This document shows, piece by piece, positions 43,408-52,300 of a stretch of DNA of 64,000 nt. The notes under the pieces are model-generated. The model saw only the letters and a program-made list of their open reading frames with translations. It had not been told where the DNA came from and did no database searches. The stretch is from Leptospirillum ferrooxidans C2-3 (GTDB lineage: Bacteria; Nitrospirota; Leptospirillia; Leptospirillales; Leptospirillaceae), in assembly GCF_000284315.1 (NCBI RefSeq), contig NC_017094.1, forward strand, positions 341,486 to 405,485, given 5' to 3'. Position numbers and translations under genes: made by a program. Position 1 is the stretch's first letter. Each line of letters begins with the position of its first letter.

Positions 43408-44070
43408 ATGGCGTCAAACAGTGTTCGTTCTTTTCTGAAAGTTGTTTTCTTATCCTCGTTCGTCTTGTCAGCTGTCTTTTTTCAACCGGTTCACGCAAAA
43501 GCTGCGAGCAGTGTTTCTTCCGAGGATTCTCCTGAAGTGACAACCTCCTCCCAGAGCTCAAGCACTGGGTCAGGATCTTCCTCTGGTGGCACTTTTTCGG
43601 ATATCGGTAAAATAGGGGTGGGTTTGTCCTGGTCTCCGATGGAGATTACCCCTGGGGCAACGGATAGCACGAGTGTCGGTTTTGTTGGTGCAAGGTACTG
43701 GTTCAACAAGACGTTCGGGTTGGATGGTGGACTCGGTTTTGGATTCCCTTCTGTCAGCCCGGGAACAAACTTTCTGACAACGCTTGAGCTTGAGCCAATG
43801 ATTGCTCTGGTTGAAACGTCCCGGACGATTCTTTATGGCAATATTCAGTTTATGGGAGCGTTCGGTTCCGGTAGCGATGCCAATTCTTCCATCTATCTTT
43901 CTGCAGGCATGGGTATTGAGCACGCATTGTCCGATATGCCAAGGCTTTCGATCTATGGACAGTGGAATCCGGTCAGCGTGGATTTTGTAACTGGCCCAAA
44001 CAATCCGACCGGTTTTGGATTTTTGGGATCTGTGATGAACTTCAATACAGGTTTCCGTTACTATTTTTAA
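43408..44070 (+). CDS. Outer-membrane beta-barrel protein
   Basis: The 220-residue protein has a signal peptide (VVFLSSFVLSAVFF ... AHA-like), a Ser/Thr/Gly-rich linker (SSQSSSTGSGSSSGG), then beta strands with alternating residues (IGVGLSWSPM, VGFVGARYWF, MNFNTGFRYYF) ending in Phe, the usual C-terminal signature for outer-membrane assembly. Size fits an 8-strand barrel. Function unknown. A strong terminator follows. Confidence 0.7.
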   Translation: MASNSVRSFLKVVFLSSFVLSAVFFQPVHAKAASSVSSEDSPEVTTSSQSSSTGSGSSSGGTFSDIGKIGVGLSWSPMEITPGATDSTSVGFVGARYWFNKTFGLDGGLGFGFPSVSPGTNFLTTLELEPMIALVETSRTILYGNIQFMGAFGSGSDANSSIYLSAGMGIEHALSDMPRLSIYGQWNPVSVDFVTGPNNPTGFGFLGSVMNFNTGFRYYF

Positions 44071-44094
44071 TGAAATGTATGGAGTTGTCTGAAA

Positions 44095-44126
44095 GCCATC
44101 GGGAGGTCCCTCCCGATGGCTTTTTT
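44095..44126 (+). terminator. Rho-independent terminator after the outer-membrane protein gene
   Basis: GCCATCGGGAGG (44095-44106) pairs perfectly with CCTCCCGATGGC (44109-44120), followed by T6. A 12-bp stem is very stable. Confidence 0.9.
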
Positions 44127-44170
44127 AGGATCACCTTAGATCTTGTCGCCATTTGTTTTCTATTGCTTGT

Positions 44171-44199
44171 TTGACAATCAGGGATGTGTTCAGTAGAAT
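44171..44199 (+). promoter_or_regulatory. Sigma-70-type promoter upstream of the Ycf48-like gene
   Basis: TTGACA (44171-44176) and TAGAAT (44194-44199) are separated by 17 bases, nearly consensus. It stands about 310 bases before the Ycf48-like start, which leaves a long leader without another gene. Confidence 0.65.
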
Positions 44200-44513
44200 T
44201 TTCCCCCAATTCGATATGCGATCTAAGTCATTATTTTATGCCCTATTTAAGGGAAGATCCCGTCCATGATCAACCTTGACGGGGAGGCTGCCAAATTTCT
44301 CAGGTTGCGCGCAGCTTCATGGATCTTCTGAGTGTTCACTACGATGATGGCCTCGGCTTGGGGGCAATGCTCTCCAATGGAGAGGCAACAAGATATATTT
44401 CCCGGGTTATAAAAAACTTAAGGTGATGGGGTTGTCTTTGTTTTCGCCAAATGTCTTTGATGAAAGGCGGAAAGAAGGAGAATTCATGGGGATGGGTTTT
44501 CAGGGGAGGTATG

Positions 44514-45584
44514 ATGACAGGATCTAATGGTAAAAATGCATTGAAACTTGGGAAGACTGGTTTCGCAAATAAGGCATCTATGGTATTGGGTACGTTTGCT
44601 GCTTTCCTTCTGTCTGTAGGAGTTTTTGTCAGCCCTGTCAGCAAGGCCATCGCTTCGGATGATCCCAAATTCGGAGGATGGGTATTCAGGGACTCCCTTG
44701 ATATCAGTATTCCTTTTAATGGACTTTCTTTTGTCAGCCCTTCGGAAGGCTGGGTAACGGGAGCTTCCGGTTCCATCCTTCACACATCCGATTCCGGGAA
44801 AACATGGACGGCTCAGGTTTCCGGAACAACCCACTGGCTTCAGTCAGCAGCATTTGTGAGCCCGACCAAGGGCTGGATCGTTGGGAACCAGGGCACAATC
44901 CTGACGACTGACGATGGTGGCAAAACTTGGGTCCCTCAGAACTCCGGTGTTCGATTTGATCTCTATACCGTGACCTTCCTGAATCCGACAGAAGGCTTTG
45001 CGGGAGGTTTTGCTGGGACGCTTCTCCACACAACCGATGGAGGGGCAACCTGGAAAAAGGTGTCTACAGATACAGCCCAATGGATCATGAGTATCTTCTT
45101 TCTGAAGAGCAATCCTTCAAACGGATGGGCAGTTGGTCAGGATGGCCTTGTTCTTGTTACAACAGATGGTGGTGCGACCTGGAGCAAGAAACGAAACCCG
45201 GTTGGGAAAGATCTTTATGGTGTCTATTTCTCTGATGCAACCCATGGTTGGGCGGTTGGTACGCATGGAATCATAGAGTTTTCCTCAAATGGAGGTATCT
45301 CCTGGTCCATCCAGAACGGGATGGGTGTTGGACCTCTTGGTCGAGGAATCGAAGGCGATGAACGGGAGCTGAATGACCTTCATGCGATCACTTTTGTGGA
45401 TGATAAAACAGGCTATGCTGTCGGTGTTATGGGGATACTTCTGAAAACTACCGATGGTGGCAATCATTGGAGCCTGATTCCTTCAGGGACCGGCCTGGAT
45501 CTTTATAATATTTCTTTTCAGGGACCAGGTAGCGGCTGGATTGTTGGTGTTGGAGGCATGATCCTTCACTTGGGGAATAGCTGA
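44514..45584 (+). CDS. Ycf48-like / BNR-repeat exported protein
   Basis: The 356-residue protein has a signal-like helix (VLGTFAAFLLSVGVFVSPV) and then six or seven beta-propeller repeats of the pattern G-W-V/I-V-G...G.I..T.DGG.TW (for example GSILHTSDSGKTW, GTILTTDDGGKTW, GTLLHTTDGGATW, GLVLVTTDGGATW), as in Ycf48 and BNR/sialidase-like proteins. Bacterial relatives are exported and probably help assemble membrane complexes. AGGGGAGG before ATG 44514 (or 44511) decides the start; the longer frame lacks a site. Role here unknown. Confidence 0.75.
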   Translation: MTGSNGKNALKLGKTGFANKASMVLGTFAAFLLSVGVFVSPVSKAIASDDPKFGGWVFRDSLDISIPFNGLSFVSPSEGWVTGASGSILHTSDSGKTWTAQVSGTTHWLQSAAFVSPTKGWIVGNQGTILTTDDGGKTWVPQNSGVRFDLYTVTFLNPTEGFAGGFAGTLLHTTDGGATWKKVSTDTAQWIMSIFFLKSNPSNGWAVGQDGLVLVTTDGGATWSKKRNPVGKDLYGVYFSDATHGWAVGTHGIIEFSSNGGISWSIQNGMGVGPLGRGIEGDERELNDLHAITFVDDKTGYAVGVMGILLKTTDGGNHWSLIPSGTGLDLYNISFQGPGSGWIVGVGGMILHLGNS

Positions 45585-45609
45585 TCCAGAGGATCTTTTC
45601 TGAAAAAGA

Positions 45610-45650
45610 GGGCTGGCTTCCCGGAGTTTGCTGGGTCCAGCCCTTTTTTT
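45610..45650 (+). terminator. Rho-independent terminator after the Ycf48-like gene
   Basis: GGGCTGG (45610-45616) pairs with CCAGCCC (45637-45643) and is followed by T7. Confidence 0.85.
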
Positions 45651-45691
45651 ATCCCTTTTTCCCTCATTCTCAAATATGCTAGGATCAATCC

Positions 45692-46300
45692 ATGATTAAT
45701 TATATTCCGTTGACGTTTTTTGGTTTGATAGCTGTTGTCGGACTTGCTTTTTTTGTTCATGGCTTCATGAACCGGCAAAAAATATTTGCGGATTTTCAGG
45801 AGTTGGCAAAAAAACTCGACGGTCGGGCAGGGAGGGATAACATCATCTCATACCCTTGGTTTGAGGGACATGTGGATGGGCGGGATCTCCGTGTTTTTTT
45901 TCACACTTCTGAAAATCATACTGTGAGTGTCTTGAATCTGGTTTCGGAGCTCGGGATTGCTTCTGATGCCCATTTTGTCCTCCTCCAGAAGGATGGTTTT
46001 CGGAAGCCCAAACCGGAAGATCTGGTCAAGCTCCAGGCGGAAGTTGGTCCTGCGCTTGATATTCCCGTTCCATTTGATGTTCGGTCACCGAATGCGGAAG
46101 AAGCACAGCGGGTGTTATCTATGCCACCTGTTGTCAATGCATTGGGGGAAATGACCCCGTATAATCAGGTGCTGGTCTGGGATGGCCGGATTCTCTTCTC
46201 GAAGCAGTTTGATGGTGTCCAGGAAACCAATCCTGCTGTTTTTCAAAAGACGTTGGCCAATATGGTAGGGCTTTGTCATGCCATTGAGTCCGGAATCTAG
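45692..46300 (+). CDS. Membrane-anchored protein, unknown
   Basis: The 202-residue protein has one N-terminal membrane helix (YIPLTFFGLIAVVGLAFFVHGFM) and a soluble domain of about 170 residues with predicted mixed alpha/beta structure (RDLRVFFHTSENHTVSVLNLV, VLVWDGRILFSKQF). No family is recognised with certainty. It precedes the DsrE-like genes by a few bases and may share their transcript. Confidence 0.6.
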   Translation: MINYIPLTFFGLIAVVGLAFFVHGFMNRQKIFADFQELAKKLDGRAGRDNIISYPWFEGHVDGRDLRVFFHTSENHTVSVLNLVSELGIASDAHFVLLQKDGFRKPKPEDLVKLQAEVGPALDIPVPFDVRSPNAEEAQRVLSMPPVVNALGEMTPYNQVLVWDGRILFSKQFDGVQETNPAVFQKTLANMVGLCHAIESGI

Positions 46301-46304
46301 GGCG

Positions 46305-46655
46305 GTGTCTGAAAGTCAAAAACATGTAGTCGTGCTTCTTGTCAAAAGTCCGGAAATGACCCAGTTTTTTTTGGCCATCAGAATGGCTCTGGCGTTTCTT
46401 TCGACAGGAGCCAGACTGACCCTTTTTGTCATGGATGATGCTGTCCTTGGGCTTCTTCCAAGAAACTACAGGGATCCTGCCTCGTTTCCTTTGGCTCCAG
46501 TCCTGTCTTCAGGAGGAGAAATTCTGGTATGCCAGAGTACAGCGGAACCAAGAGGTCTCCTGGCGGAAAATTTGCCTCGTGGGGTTTCCTTTGAGACACA
46601 GGTTCATTTGGGCCAATTGTCTTCCGAAGCAGATCTTTTTCTTCCCTTCCTTTAG
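46305..46655 (+). CDS. DsrE/TusD-like small protein
   Basis: The product (about 116 residues from GTG 46305) has the DsrE fold pattern: KHVVVLLVKSPEMTQFFLAIRMAL, ARLTLFVMDDAVLGLL, GGEILVCQSTAEPRGL. DsrE-family proteins carry persulfides in sulfur relay when a Cys is present at the end of strand four; here a Cys is in ILVCQST. The start is GTG just after the previous stop, with AGGGCG upstream; ATG 46278 inside the previous gene is the alternative. First of three such genes. Confidence 0.6.
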   Translation: MSESQKHVVVLLVKSPEMTQFFLAIRMALAFLSTGARLTLFVMDDAVLGLLPRNYRDPASFPLAPVLSSGGEILVCQSTAEPRGLLAENLPRGVSFETQVHLGQLSSEADLFLPFL

Positions 46656-46681
46656 GTCACAAGGTCTCCTGAGAGGAATGC

Positions 46682-47071
46682 ATGAGTGTTGAACCATTAA
46701 ACAAAAAGGTCCTCTTTGTCATAGAGGAGTCTCCCACTGCCCACCTCAGACATTTTGAGGCGATGAGGATGGCCTTGGGATTTTCCGTCACACACAGTGG
46801 CATGAAGATCCTTCTGAGGGGAAGAGGGGTTCTCGCTCTTCGGGAAGTTCATCCCGAGTTGATCGGTTTGCCACCAGAGCTTTTGGAGGTGTTGCCTCTA
46901 TTGGGAGATCTGTCAGTGGGAATCCTTGTCGAGGCAGAAAGTCTCTCCGAGTACCTTCCGGACTGGACGGCATCGGGTCCTGAAACGGTTATTTCGCGGG
47001 CAGAAGGAATGGATCTGATTTTGGGGTCGGATCTGGTTCTTGGATTCTGGAGCCCCGGGAGAGCCGCATGA
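46682..47071 (+). CDS. DsrF/TusC-like small protein
   Basis: The 129-residue protein (KKVLFVIEESPTAHLRHFEAMRMALGF, MKILLRGRGVLALREV, LSVGILVEAESLSEYL) has the same fold as its neighbours. The position expected for Cys in DsrE is Val here (VGILVEAE), as in DsrF-type subunits without a sulfur carrier role. GAGAGGA precedes ATG 46682. It overlaps the next gene by four bases. Confidence 0.55.
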   Translation: MSVEPLNKKVLFVIEESPTAHLRHFEAMRMALGFSVTHSGMKILLRGRGVLALREVHPELIGLPPELLEVLPLLGDLSVGILVEAESLSEYLPDWTASGPETVISRAEGMDLILGSDLVLGFWSPGRAA

Positions 47072-47337
47072 ATAGAAACCGTCTATTGTTCCTGACACTT
47101 TTTCCCCCTCCAGAGGGGTTCCGTGATGTCCGTGAAAGACTTCTGGCGAGTTCAGAGCCACATGCGGTTTTGCTGGCAGGCGAGGGAGTTCGAAACTCTA
47201 TGCCGGACTGCGGGGAGCTCTACCGTTTAAGGGTGGATCTTGAGGGGCGAGGAATGATTCCCGGTAAAGATGCCGTATCCGATGAGGAGGCTGCCCGAAT
47301 GATCCTTTCTGCTTCTTCCGTCATCACGTTTACCTGA
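47068..47337 (+). CDS. DsrH/TusB-like small protein
   Basis: The 89-residue product (NRLLFLTLFPPPEGFRDVRE, HAVLLAGEGVRNSM, CGELYRLRVDLEGRG) fits the short third member of DsrEFH/TusBCD sets. The ATG overlaps the previous stop (ATGA). With the two upstream genes it probably makes a hexamer-like complex. No DsrAB or TusE gene is visible, so the sulfur pathway is not defined. Confidence 0.5.
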   Translation: MNRNRLLFLTLFPPPEGFRDVRERLLASSEPHAVLLAGEGVRNSMPDCGELYRLRVDLEGRGMIPGKDAVSDEEAARMILSASSVITFT

Positions 47338-47349
47338 CAGATTGTCCCC

Positions 47350-48159
47350 ATGAGGATCGTTAAAGGGAAGATTCGACCGGTCTGGATCATTTCGCTCCTC
47401 ATTGCATTTCTCTCAGTTCCTATCCTCCTGCATTTCTCCCAAACGATTTTGAATCCCCAGACACAGAATGCAAAAGAGGTTTTGTGTCCTCCTGGAACGC
47501 CCGGTCATCTACTTGGATGTGATTTTCTGGGGAGGGACAATCTCTCAAGGCTTCTTTCAGGTTCAACGGTTTCGTTGGGGATCGGACTGATGGTCGGATT
47601 CCTTTCCACGATTATCGGAACCATGTGGGGAGTTCTTTCCGGAGCTACGGGTGGTGTTGTGGACCAGGTGATGATGAGAATCCTTGAGGTCTGGTTTGCT
47701 CTTCCGGAAATCCTGATCGCAACAATTCTCCTTCTTGTTCTGGGACATGGGGCAATGGCTGTTGTCGTCGCATTGACCTTTGGTGGATGGATGGGGGTTG
47801 CGAGGGTGATTCGTGGGGAGACGCTCAGGATCAGGGAGCAGCTTTATATGGAAGCCTCCCGTTCTGTTGGAACAAGACCTTCCTGGATGATCCTGAAGCA
47901 CTTTATTCCAAATTTGTTGCCGGTGATGGGAGTCCTTCTTCTGTTTCGAATTCCGGGTGGGATCTTAGGAGAGTCAACCCTCAGCTTTTTGGGGTTGGGG
48001 ATATCTCCTCCCCACTCCAGCTGGGGGACTCTGGTGAACGAGGGATTCAAGGCGCTTCCAATGACCCCATGGGTTCTTTTGTGGCCGGCGCTGGCGATTG
48101 TGGCTACGCTTTTATCCTTCCAGTGGATTGCAGAAAAAATTGGGAGATCCCCATCATGA
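47350..48159 (+). CDS. DppC-type ABC transporter permease
   Basis: The 269-residue permease has about six membrane helices and the DppC/OppC features: HLLGCDFLGRDNLSRLLSGSTVSL near residue 52, and the EAA loop MEASRSVGTRPSWMILKHFIPNLLP, which contacts the ATPase. It would import peptides, nickel or similar. The order here is DppC before DppB, the reverse of the usual one. No ATPase or binding protein is nearby. The start has no clear ribosome site. Confidence 0.85.
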   Translation: MRIVKGKIRPVWIISLLIAFLSVPILLHFSQTILNPQTQNAKEVLCPPGTPGHLLGCDFLGRDNLSRLLSGSTVSLGIGLMVGFLSTIIGTMWGVLSGATGGVVDQVMMRILEVWFALPEILIATILLLVLGHGAMAVVVALTFGGWMGVARVIRGETLRIREQLYMEASRSVGTRPSWMILKHFIPNLLPVMGVLLLFRIPGGILGESTLSFLGLGISPPHSSWGTLVNEGFKALPMTPWVLLWPALAIVATLLSFQWIAEKIGRSPS

Positions 48160-49067
48160 AGAGGCTAAGGGGAAGGCTTTTGGGGGCGATCTTTCTATTG
48201 TGGGCCGTTTTTACCCTGACGTTTTTCCTGTCGCGATTTGCTCCCGGAAATCCTTTTGCCGGAGACAGGAAGCTTCCTCCAGAGATCATGGCCAACATTC
48301 TGGCCTATTACCATCTCGATCGTCCGCTTGGAGTCCAGTACCTTGAAGGATTGAAGCATGCCATCGAAGGCAATTTCGGCATGTCTTTTAAAAATCCGGG
48401 TCTGTCGGTAAACGATATCATTTCGAGGGCGCTTCCTGTTTCGCTGACTTTGGGGGGAGTGGCCCTTGTTGAGTCTCTTGTTCTTGCCATTCTCATAGGC
48501 CTTGCCATTGCGCTTTCAGGTCAAAAAGTCTCAACGGCGATCCGGTTTTTTGCGACATCGCTTGTTGCTCTTCCTTCCTTCTTGCTGGCAACGGTTCTAA
48601 TCGCTGTTTTTTCAAGTTATATGGGTCTCCTGCCACCCGCCCTCTGGGAAGGCTGGAGATCTCTTATTCTGCCTTCCTTTTCCATCAGCCTTGCACCAGC
48701 GGGCTATTTGGCCCGAGTTTTTGCGACAAGTCTTTCAGAAACGATGGAAAGTCCCTTTTATCAGGCTGCAAGGGGGCATGGAATTGCCCGGGTTTTTTTG
48801 TTGGCACGCCATCTGGTGGCTCCATCCCTCAACGGTCTGCTGTCGATTCTGGGTCCCCTGGCGGCTTCTCTTTTGACAGGATCTTTTGTGGTGGAATCGA
48901 TCTTTGCGATCCCGGGGCTCGGAAGGGTTTTCGTGTTGTCGGTCATGAACCGGGATTACCCTATGATCATGGGGACAACGATGGTCTATACGGTTCTCCT
49001 GGCGTTGATGACCCTTTTGGGAGACTGGATCGTGGAGAGAGTTGACCCCCGCATCAGAGCTTTATAG
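48156..49067 (+). CDS. DppB-type ABC transporter permease
   Basis: The 303-residue permease begins MKRLRGRLLGAIFLLWAVFTL and contains RFAPGNPF and YHLDRPLGVQYLEGL, then the EAA loop QAARGHGIARVFLLARHLVAPSLNGLL. ATG 48156 overlaps the DppC stop (ATGA). It pairs with DppC to form the channel. The ATPase and solute-binding partner must be encoded elsewhere. Confidence 0.85.
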   Translation: MKRLRGRLLGAIFLLWAVFTLTFFLSRFAPGNPFAGDRKLPPEIMANILAYYHLDRPLGVQYLEGLKHAIEGNFGMSFKNPGLSVNDIISRALPVSLTLGGVALVESLVLAILIGLAIALSGQKVSTAIRFFATSLVALPSFLLATVLIAVFSSYMGLLPPALWEGWRSLILPSFSISLAPAGYLARVFATSLSETMESPFYQAARGHGIARVFLLARHLVAPSLNGLLSILGPLAASLLTGSFVVESIFAIPGLGRVFVLSVMNRDYPMIMGTTMVYTVLLALMTLLGDWIVERVDPRIRAL

Positions 49068-49083
49068 GCAGGTGTGTGAACCT

Positions 49084-50109
49084 TTACTGGAATAAGGGAT
49101 TCCAGAGGGACTCACCTTTTTTGGTAATGGAATCAATGACTGATTTCTCTATCCCTATTTTTTCCATCTGTACAAGAATATCCTGGAAGGACGCCTGTTG
49201 TTGGCCTATGCGTCCAAGACAACTTTTCTGGATGATGTAGGTTGACTGGAAGATAGCTGCCGCTTCCTTGCTCTTCCATCTTGTTTTCCAGTTGACCTCA
49301 TTGCTGGTTGACCCATCCGGGTTCGAAAGATACAGCTCCATGCCTTTCAGAAAATCGTCCCTTTTTCTTCTTGATGCGATGGGAAAAAGGTCGGCTTTTT
49401 GATTGCCGTGTCCTTTTTCGAAGGCGGAGAGGTCTGTGAAGTGTGCCCATCGAGCCAGATCTTCAGCGTCTTCCTCGCTCAGGCCCAGGTCGGTCGCGAT
49501 CTGGAAGGCTCCCTGAGCCAGACGCTCCCTGAATCCCATCGGCTCTTCCCTGAAACGTTCAAACGATTGGGAAAAAACCGAGATTTCATAAGTTGTCAGA
49601 TTCGCGATCATTGCAACCGATTCGAACAGGGAAAGATTCCCGATAAAGATATCCCGGAAAGACATCATCGGATTTCCGGAGACAATGGCCGCATGCACTG
49701 AAAGAAGAGCCGTTGTTGTCACCTCAATGTCAGAATGTCCACCAAGCCCTATGGAGGTCATTCCGATGCGGATCTCCGGAAGGCTTGTGTCATTGGCACC
49801 CGGAAGGCGTCTGGGTCCCCCTTCCATGATTCGCGACGCAACAATCCTCGCTCCGTCAGCGCTGGTTTCAGGTAATAGAAGAATCTCGATATCAGGTCCG
49901 AGCTCGAAGTAGATATCAGGCGTCCGGACGTAAGGAGAGACAATGTTGTCGAGGGAAACAGGGGACTCCCCTTCCTCTGTCTTGACGACTGCGATCAGAG
50001 AGAGATCCCGGCCATATCTGAATGCCCTGAGTACTTCCTTCGAGATCTCGGGGTGTGATCTGACCCATTCCACAAGCGATTTGATGCTTTGGGGGAAGAA
50101 ACTCGACAT
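49084..50109 (-). CDS. Unknown protein with degenerate GGDEF-like N-terminus
   Basis: The 341-residue protein is not clearly recognised. Residues 40-150 show a GGDEF-like pattern without the catalytic GGDEF: DIEILLLPETSADGARIVASRIME and IRIGMTSIGLGG. The C-terminal half is helical (RERLAQGAFQIATDLGLSEEDAEDLARWAHFTD) and may be an HD-like or HTH-like domain. AAAGGA lies before the ATG. It is convergent with dppB. A cyclic-di-GMP binding or scaffold role is only a possibility. Confidence 0.5.
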   Translation of the reverse strand: MSSFFPQSIKSLVEWVRSHPEISKEVLRAFRYGRDLSLIAVVKTEEGESPVSLDNIVSPYVRTPDIYFELGPDIEILLLPETSADGARIVASRIMEGGPRRLPGANDTSLPEIRIGMTSIGLGGHSDIEVTTTALLSVHAAIVSGNPMMSFRDIFIGNLSLFESVAMIANLTTYEISVFSQSFERFREEPMGFRERLAQGAFQIATDLGLSEEDAEDLARWAHFTDLSAFEKGHGNQKADLFPIASRRKRDDFLKGMELYLSNPDGSTSNEVNWKTRWKSKEAAAIFQSTYIIQKSCLGRIGQQQASFQDILVQMEKIGIEKSVIDSITKKGESLWNPLFQ

Positions 50110-50201
50110 TCAGTATCCTTTTTGTAATGTTTCTTTTTGATCAAAGTTTGGTTTAAATCTGTTGATGGTATTATGAAAGAATTGTTCAGGTTTGAAAAGT
50201 T

Positions 50202-51410
50202 ATGGGAGGGAAATTGAAGAATAAAAAAAACTATCTGACCCCGGGTCCCCGGACAAAATGCATCCATACAAGCGGTCCGGAGGATCCCTGGCGTGCGCTG
50301 ACGCCTCCGTTGTACCAGACGTCAACGTTTACTTTTCCCGATTTTGATCAGGTGGACCGGGTTCTCAAGGGGGAGGAGGAGGGGTTTGTCTACGGAAGAA
50401 TGGGAAACCCGACGACCGAGCGTTTCGAGACTCTTGTCTCCGAGCTCGAGGGGGGAGAAAAAACACGGGCATTTGCCTCCGGAATGGGTGCCATATCTGC
50501 CATCCTGATCCATTTGACGAAAAGCCGTCCCGAGATGGCTTTTCCAAAGGTCCTTTACGGGGGGACGAGGGCATTCATTGAAAAATATCTGATCCCCCAA
50601 GGGTGCCTGATCCACTGGTTCGATCCACGGGAAGAAGGATGGGGAGAGGAGCTCTCTCGAAGACTTTCCCCGAAAACCGCTGCCGTGTTCGCGGAAACCC
50701 CTTCGAATCCGGTGATGACGGTCATCGATCTGGGGAGACTGTCCGGAATCGCCAAAAGTGCAGGGGTTCCACTGGTTGTGGACAATACCTTTGCGACTCC
50801 TATCCTTCAGAAGCCTCTCGCCCTTGGCGCCGATATCGTGGTCCACAGTGCCACGAAATATCTGGGCGGCCATGGAGACCTTCTTGGAGGGACTGTTACA
50901 GGGAACGCTTCCCTGATGGAACGACTTTCTTTTGAAGAGGGTTCCTATCTGGGCGCGACGCTTTCCCCCTTTCACTCATGGCTTCTCCTTCGGGGGATGA
51001 AAACCCTTCCCCTCCGGATGGAAGCCCATTGCCGGGGAGCGATGAATATTGCCGAATTCCTGTCGCATCATCCCATGGTGAAGTCCGTTCATTACCCGGG
51101 GCTTCCCGGAGACCCGGGACACAAGGTGGCCGCTTTGCAGATGAAAGGTTTTGGAGGGATGCTTTCTTTCTCTCTCGGGGATGATCAAAAGGCAAGAAAA
51201 GTCGCTTCCAGACTTGAATTTTTCAAGATTGCGGTGAGTCTTGGTGATCCCGAGAGCCTGATCGAGCATCCCGCTTCATTGAGCCATCGTCAGATGTCGC
51301 CCGAAGGCCGGATGGCCCTGGGGATCGATCCGGGTTTTTTGAGAGTGTCTGTTGGACTTGAGGATCCGGAGGATCTGATCCTGGATTTGAAAAGAGCACT
51401 GGAAGCGTAG
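50202..51410 (+). CDS. Cys/Met metabolism PLP-dependent enzyme (MetB/MGL family)
   Basis: The 402-residue protein has the fold-type I pattern: TPPLYQTSTFTF, FVYGRMGNPTTERFE (Tyr and Arg for PLP phosphate), FASGMGAISA, VVDNTFATPILQKPL, and SATKYLGGHGDLLGG with the Schiff-base Lys, and a C-terminal SLSHRQM. It could be cystathionine gamma-synthase, gamma-lyase or O-acetylhomoserine sulfhydrylase; the sequence alone does not decide. TTG 50214 with GGGAGG is an alternative start. Its last 121 bases overlap the DUF2231 gene on the other strand. Confidence 0.88.
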   Translation: MGGKLKNKKNYLTPGPRTKCIHTSGPEDPWRALTPPLYQTSTFTFPDFDQVDRVLKGEEEGFVYGRMGNPTTERFETLVSELEGGEKTRAFASGMGAISAILIHLTKSRPEMAFPKVLYGGTRAFIEKYLIPQGCLIHWFDPREEGWGEELSRRLSPKTAAVFAETPSNPVMTVIDLGRLSGIAKSAGVPLVVDNTFATPILQKPLALGADIVVHSATKYLGGHGDLLGGTVTGNASLMERLSFEEGSYLGATLSPFHSWLLLRGMKTLPLRMEAHCRGAMNIAEFLSHHPMVKSVHYPGLPGDPGHKVAALQMKGFGGMLSFSLGDDQKARKVASRLEFFKIAVSLGDPESLIEHPASLSHRQMSPEGRMALGIDPGFLRVSVGLEDPEDLILDLKRALEA

Positions 51411-51904
51411 ATCTCCTGAAGATCGGGGCGTGCTGATTTTTTTGCAGTGACCCCATAGTGGAAGACAAGCCTCTCTCCCAGGATTCCTGTGACCAGAAAG
51501 CTTGCAAGAGCCAGAAAAGAAAAAAAGGCGGCCAGAGGTTTTAGAAATACACTTTTTTGCATGTTTGTAGTCCCCTCTCTGGCTTTTAACCCGATCAGAA
51601 ACCGGGTGAGCAGGATAAAGAGTGTCAGAAGGGCGGCGTCTCCGTGTTTTTCTCCCGGGGAGAACGCCGCTCCTGGTCCCATCGCACGCTCTTTCATCGC
51701 CAGGGCAATCCACCCTGTGCCAACCGTTATGATCAGAAGGATGATCAGTCCTTCAAGCAGATTTCCGGCAGTTTCTCTCTTTGTTATGGAACCCTTTCCT
51801 GTCTGATTCCTCGAAAAAATCCGAAAAAGATCCCACCCGCACCAGCCAATCCCAAGGGTAAGAGTGAAATGAACAATGATAGGGTGAAGATGGGCTAAAG
51901 CCAT
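51290..51904 (-). CDS. DUF2231-like membrane protein
   Basis: The 204-residue protein starts MALAHLHPIIVHFTLTLGIG, the HPxxVHF pattern of DUF2231, and has four membrane helices up to about residue 150. The remaining 50 residues form a polar tail (SSGSSSPTDTLKKPG) that is encoded antisense to the end of the PLP enzyme gene. Many DUF2231 proteins stop soon after the last helix, so the tail may come from loss of an earlier stop. Role unknown; some are linked to haem or redox chains. Confidence 0.65.
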   Translation of the reverse strand: MALAHLHPIIVHFTLTLGIGWCGWDLFRIFSRNQTGKGSITKRETAGNLLEGLIILLIITVGTGWIALAMKERAMGPGAAFSPGEKHGDAALLTLFILLTRFLIGLKAREGTTNMQKSVFLKPLAAFFSFLALASFLVTGILGERLVFHYGVTAKKSARPDLQEIYASSALFKSRIRSSGSSSPTDTLKKPGSIPRAIRPSGDI

Positions 51905-52036
51905 TTTGGGAATACGCCTTTCTGAGCTTTGAGACCTTCAAAATTGTCATCAATTTTGATTTCAATATTGTCGAATTTGGTATGCGAAAGAAGAAGGGCT
52001 AAAGCGTAAGTATTTTATAAACGATATTATTTTTTC

Positions 52037-52052
52037 TGGCACGGAAATTGAT
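52037..52052 (+). promoter_or_regulatory. Sigma-54-like promoter candidate for the porin gene
   Basis: TGGCACG (52037-52043) followed at the correct spacing by TTGA (52048-52051) is close to TGGCAC-N5-TTGC. The -24 GG is perfect; the -12 GC is GA, which weakens the case. It precedes a porin, amtB and glnK, where nitrogen control is common. Confidence 0.35.
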
Positions 52053-52300
52053 AATAGAGGTGCGTCACCCTGTTAAGGGGGGTCTGCCCCCTGGTGAATT
52101 CTTCCCGTTTTCGAAAGAAACGGAAAGTGCAAGGCTTCCCCTGGAACAACGCTGTTCCAATCCTCTCTCCGTCGAGAAAGCCACCTGTTTTTATCCTGAT
52201 CGTCTGATGGCATTTTTATGCCCATCGCGGTTTCCTAATCTATTTTTTGACAACCAATATTAGCACTTTTCACTGGAAAACTCTTTTAAAGGAGAGACTA

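Noticed and set aside
47787-48155. Upstream extension of the DppB frame
   Set aside because: It overlaps DppC in another frame and is not permease-like; ATG 48156 with the ATGA overlap is the natural start.
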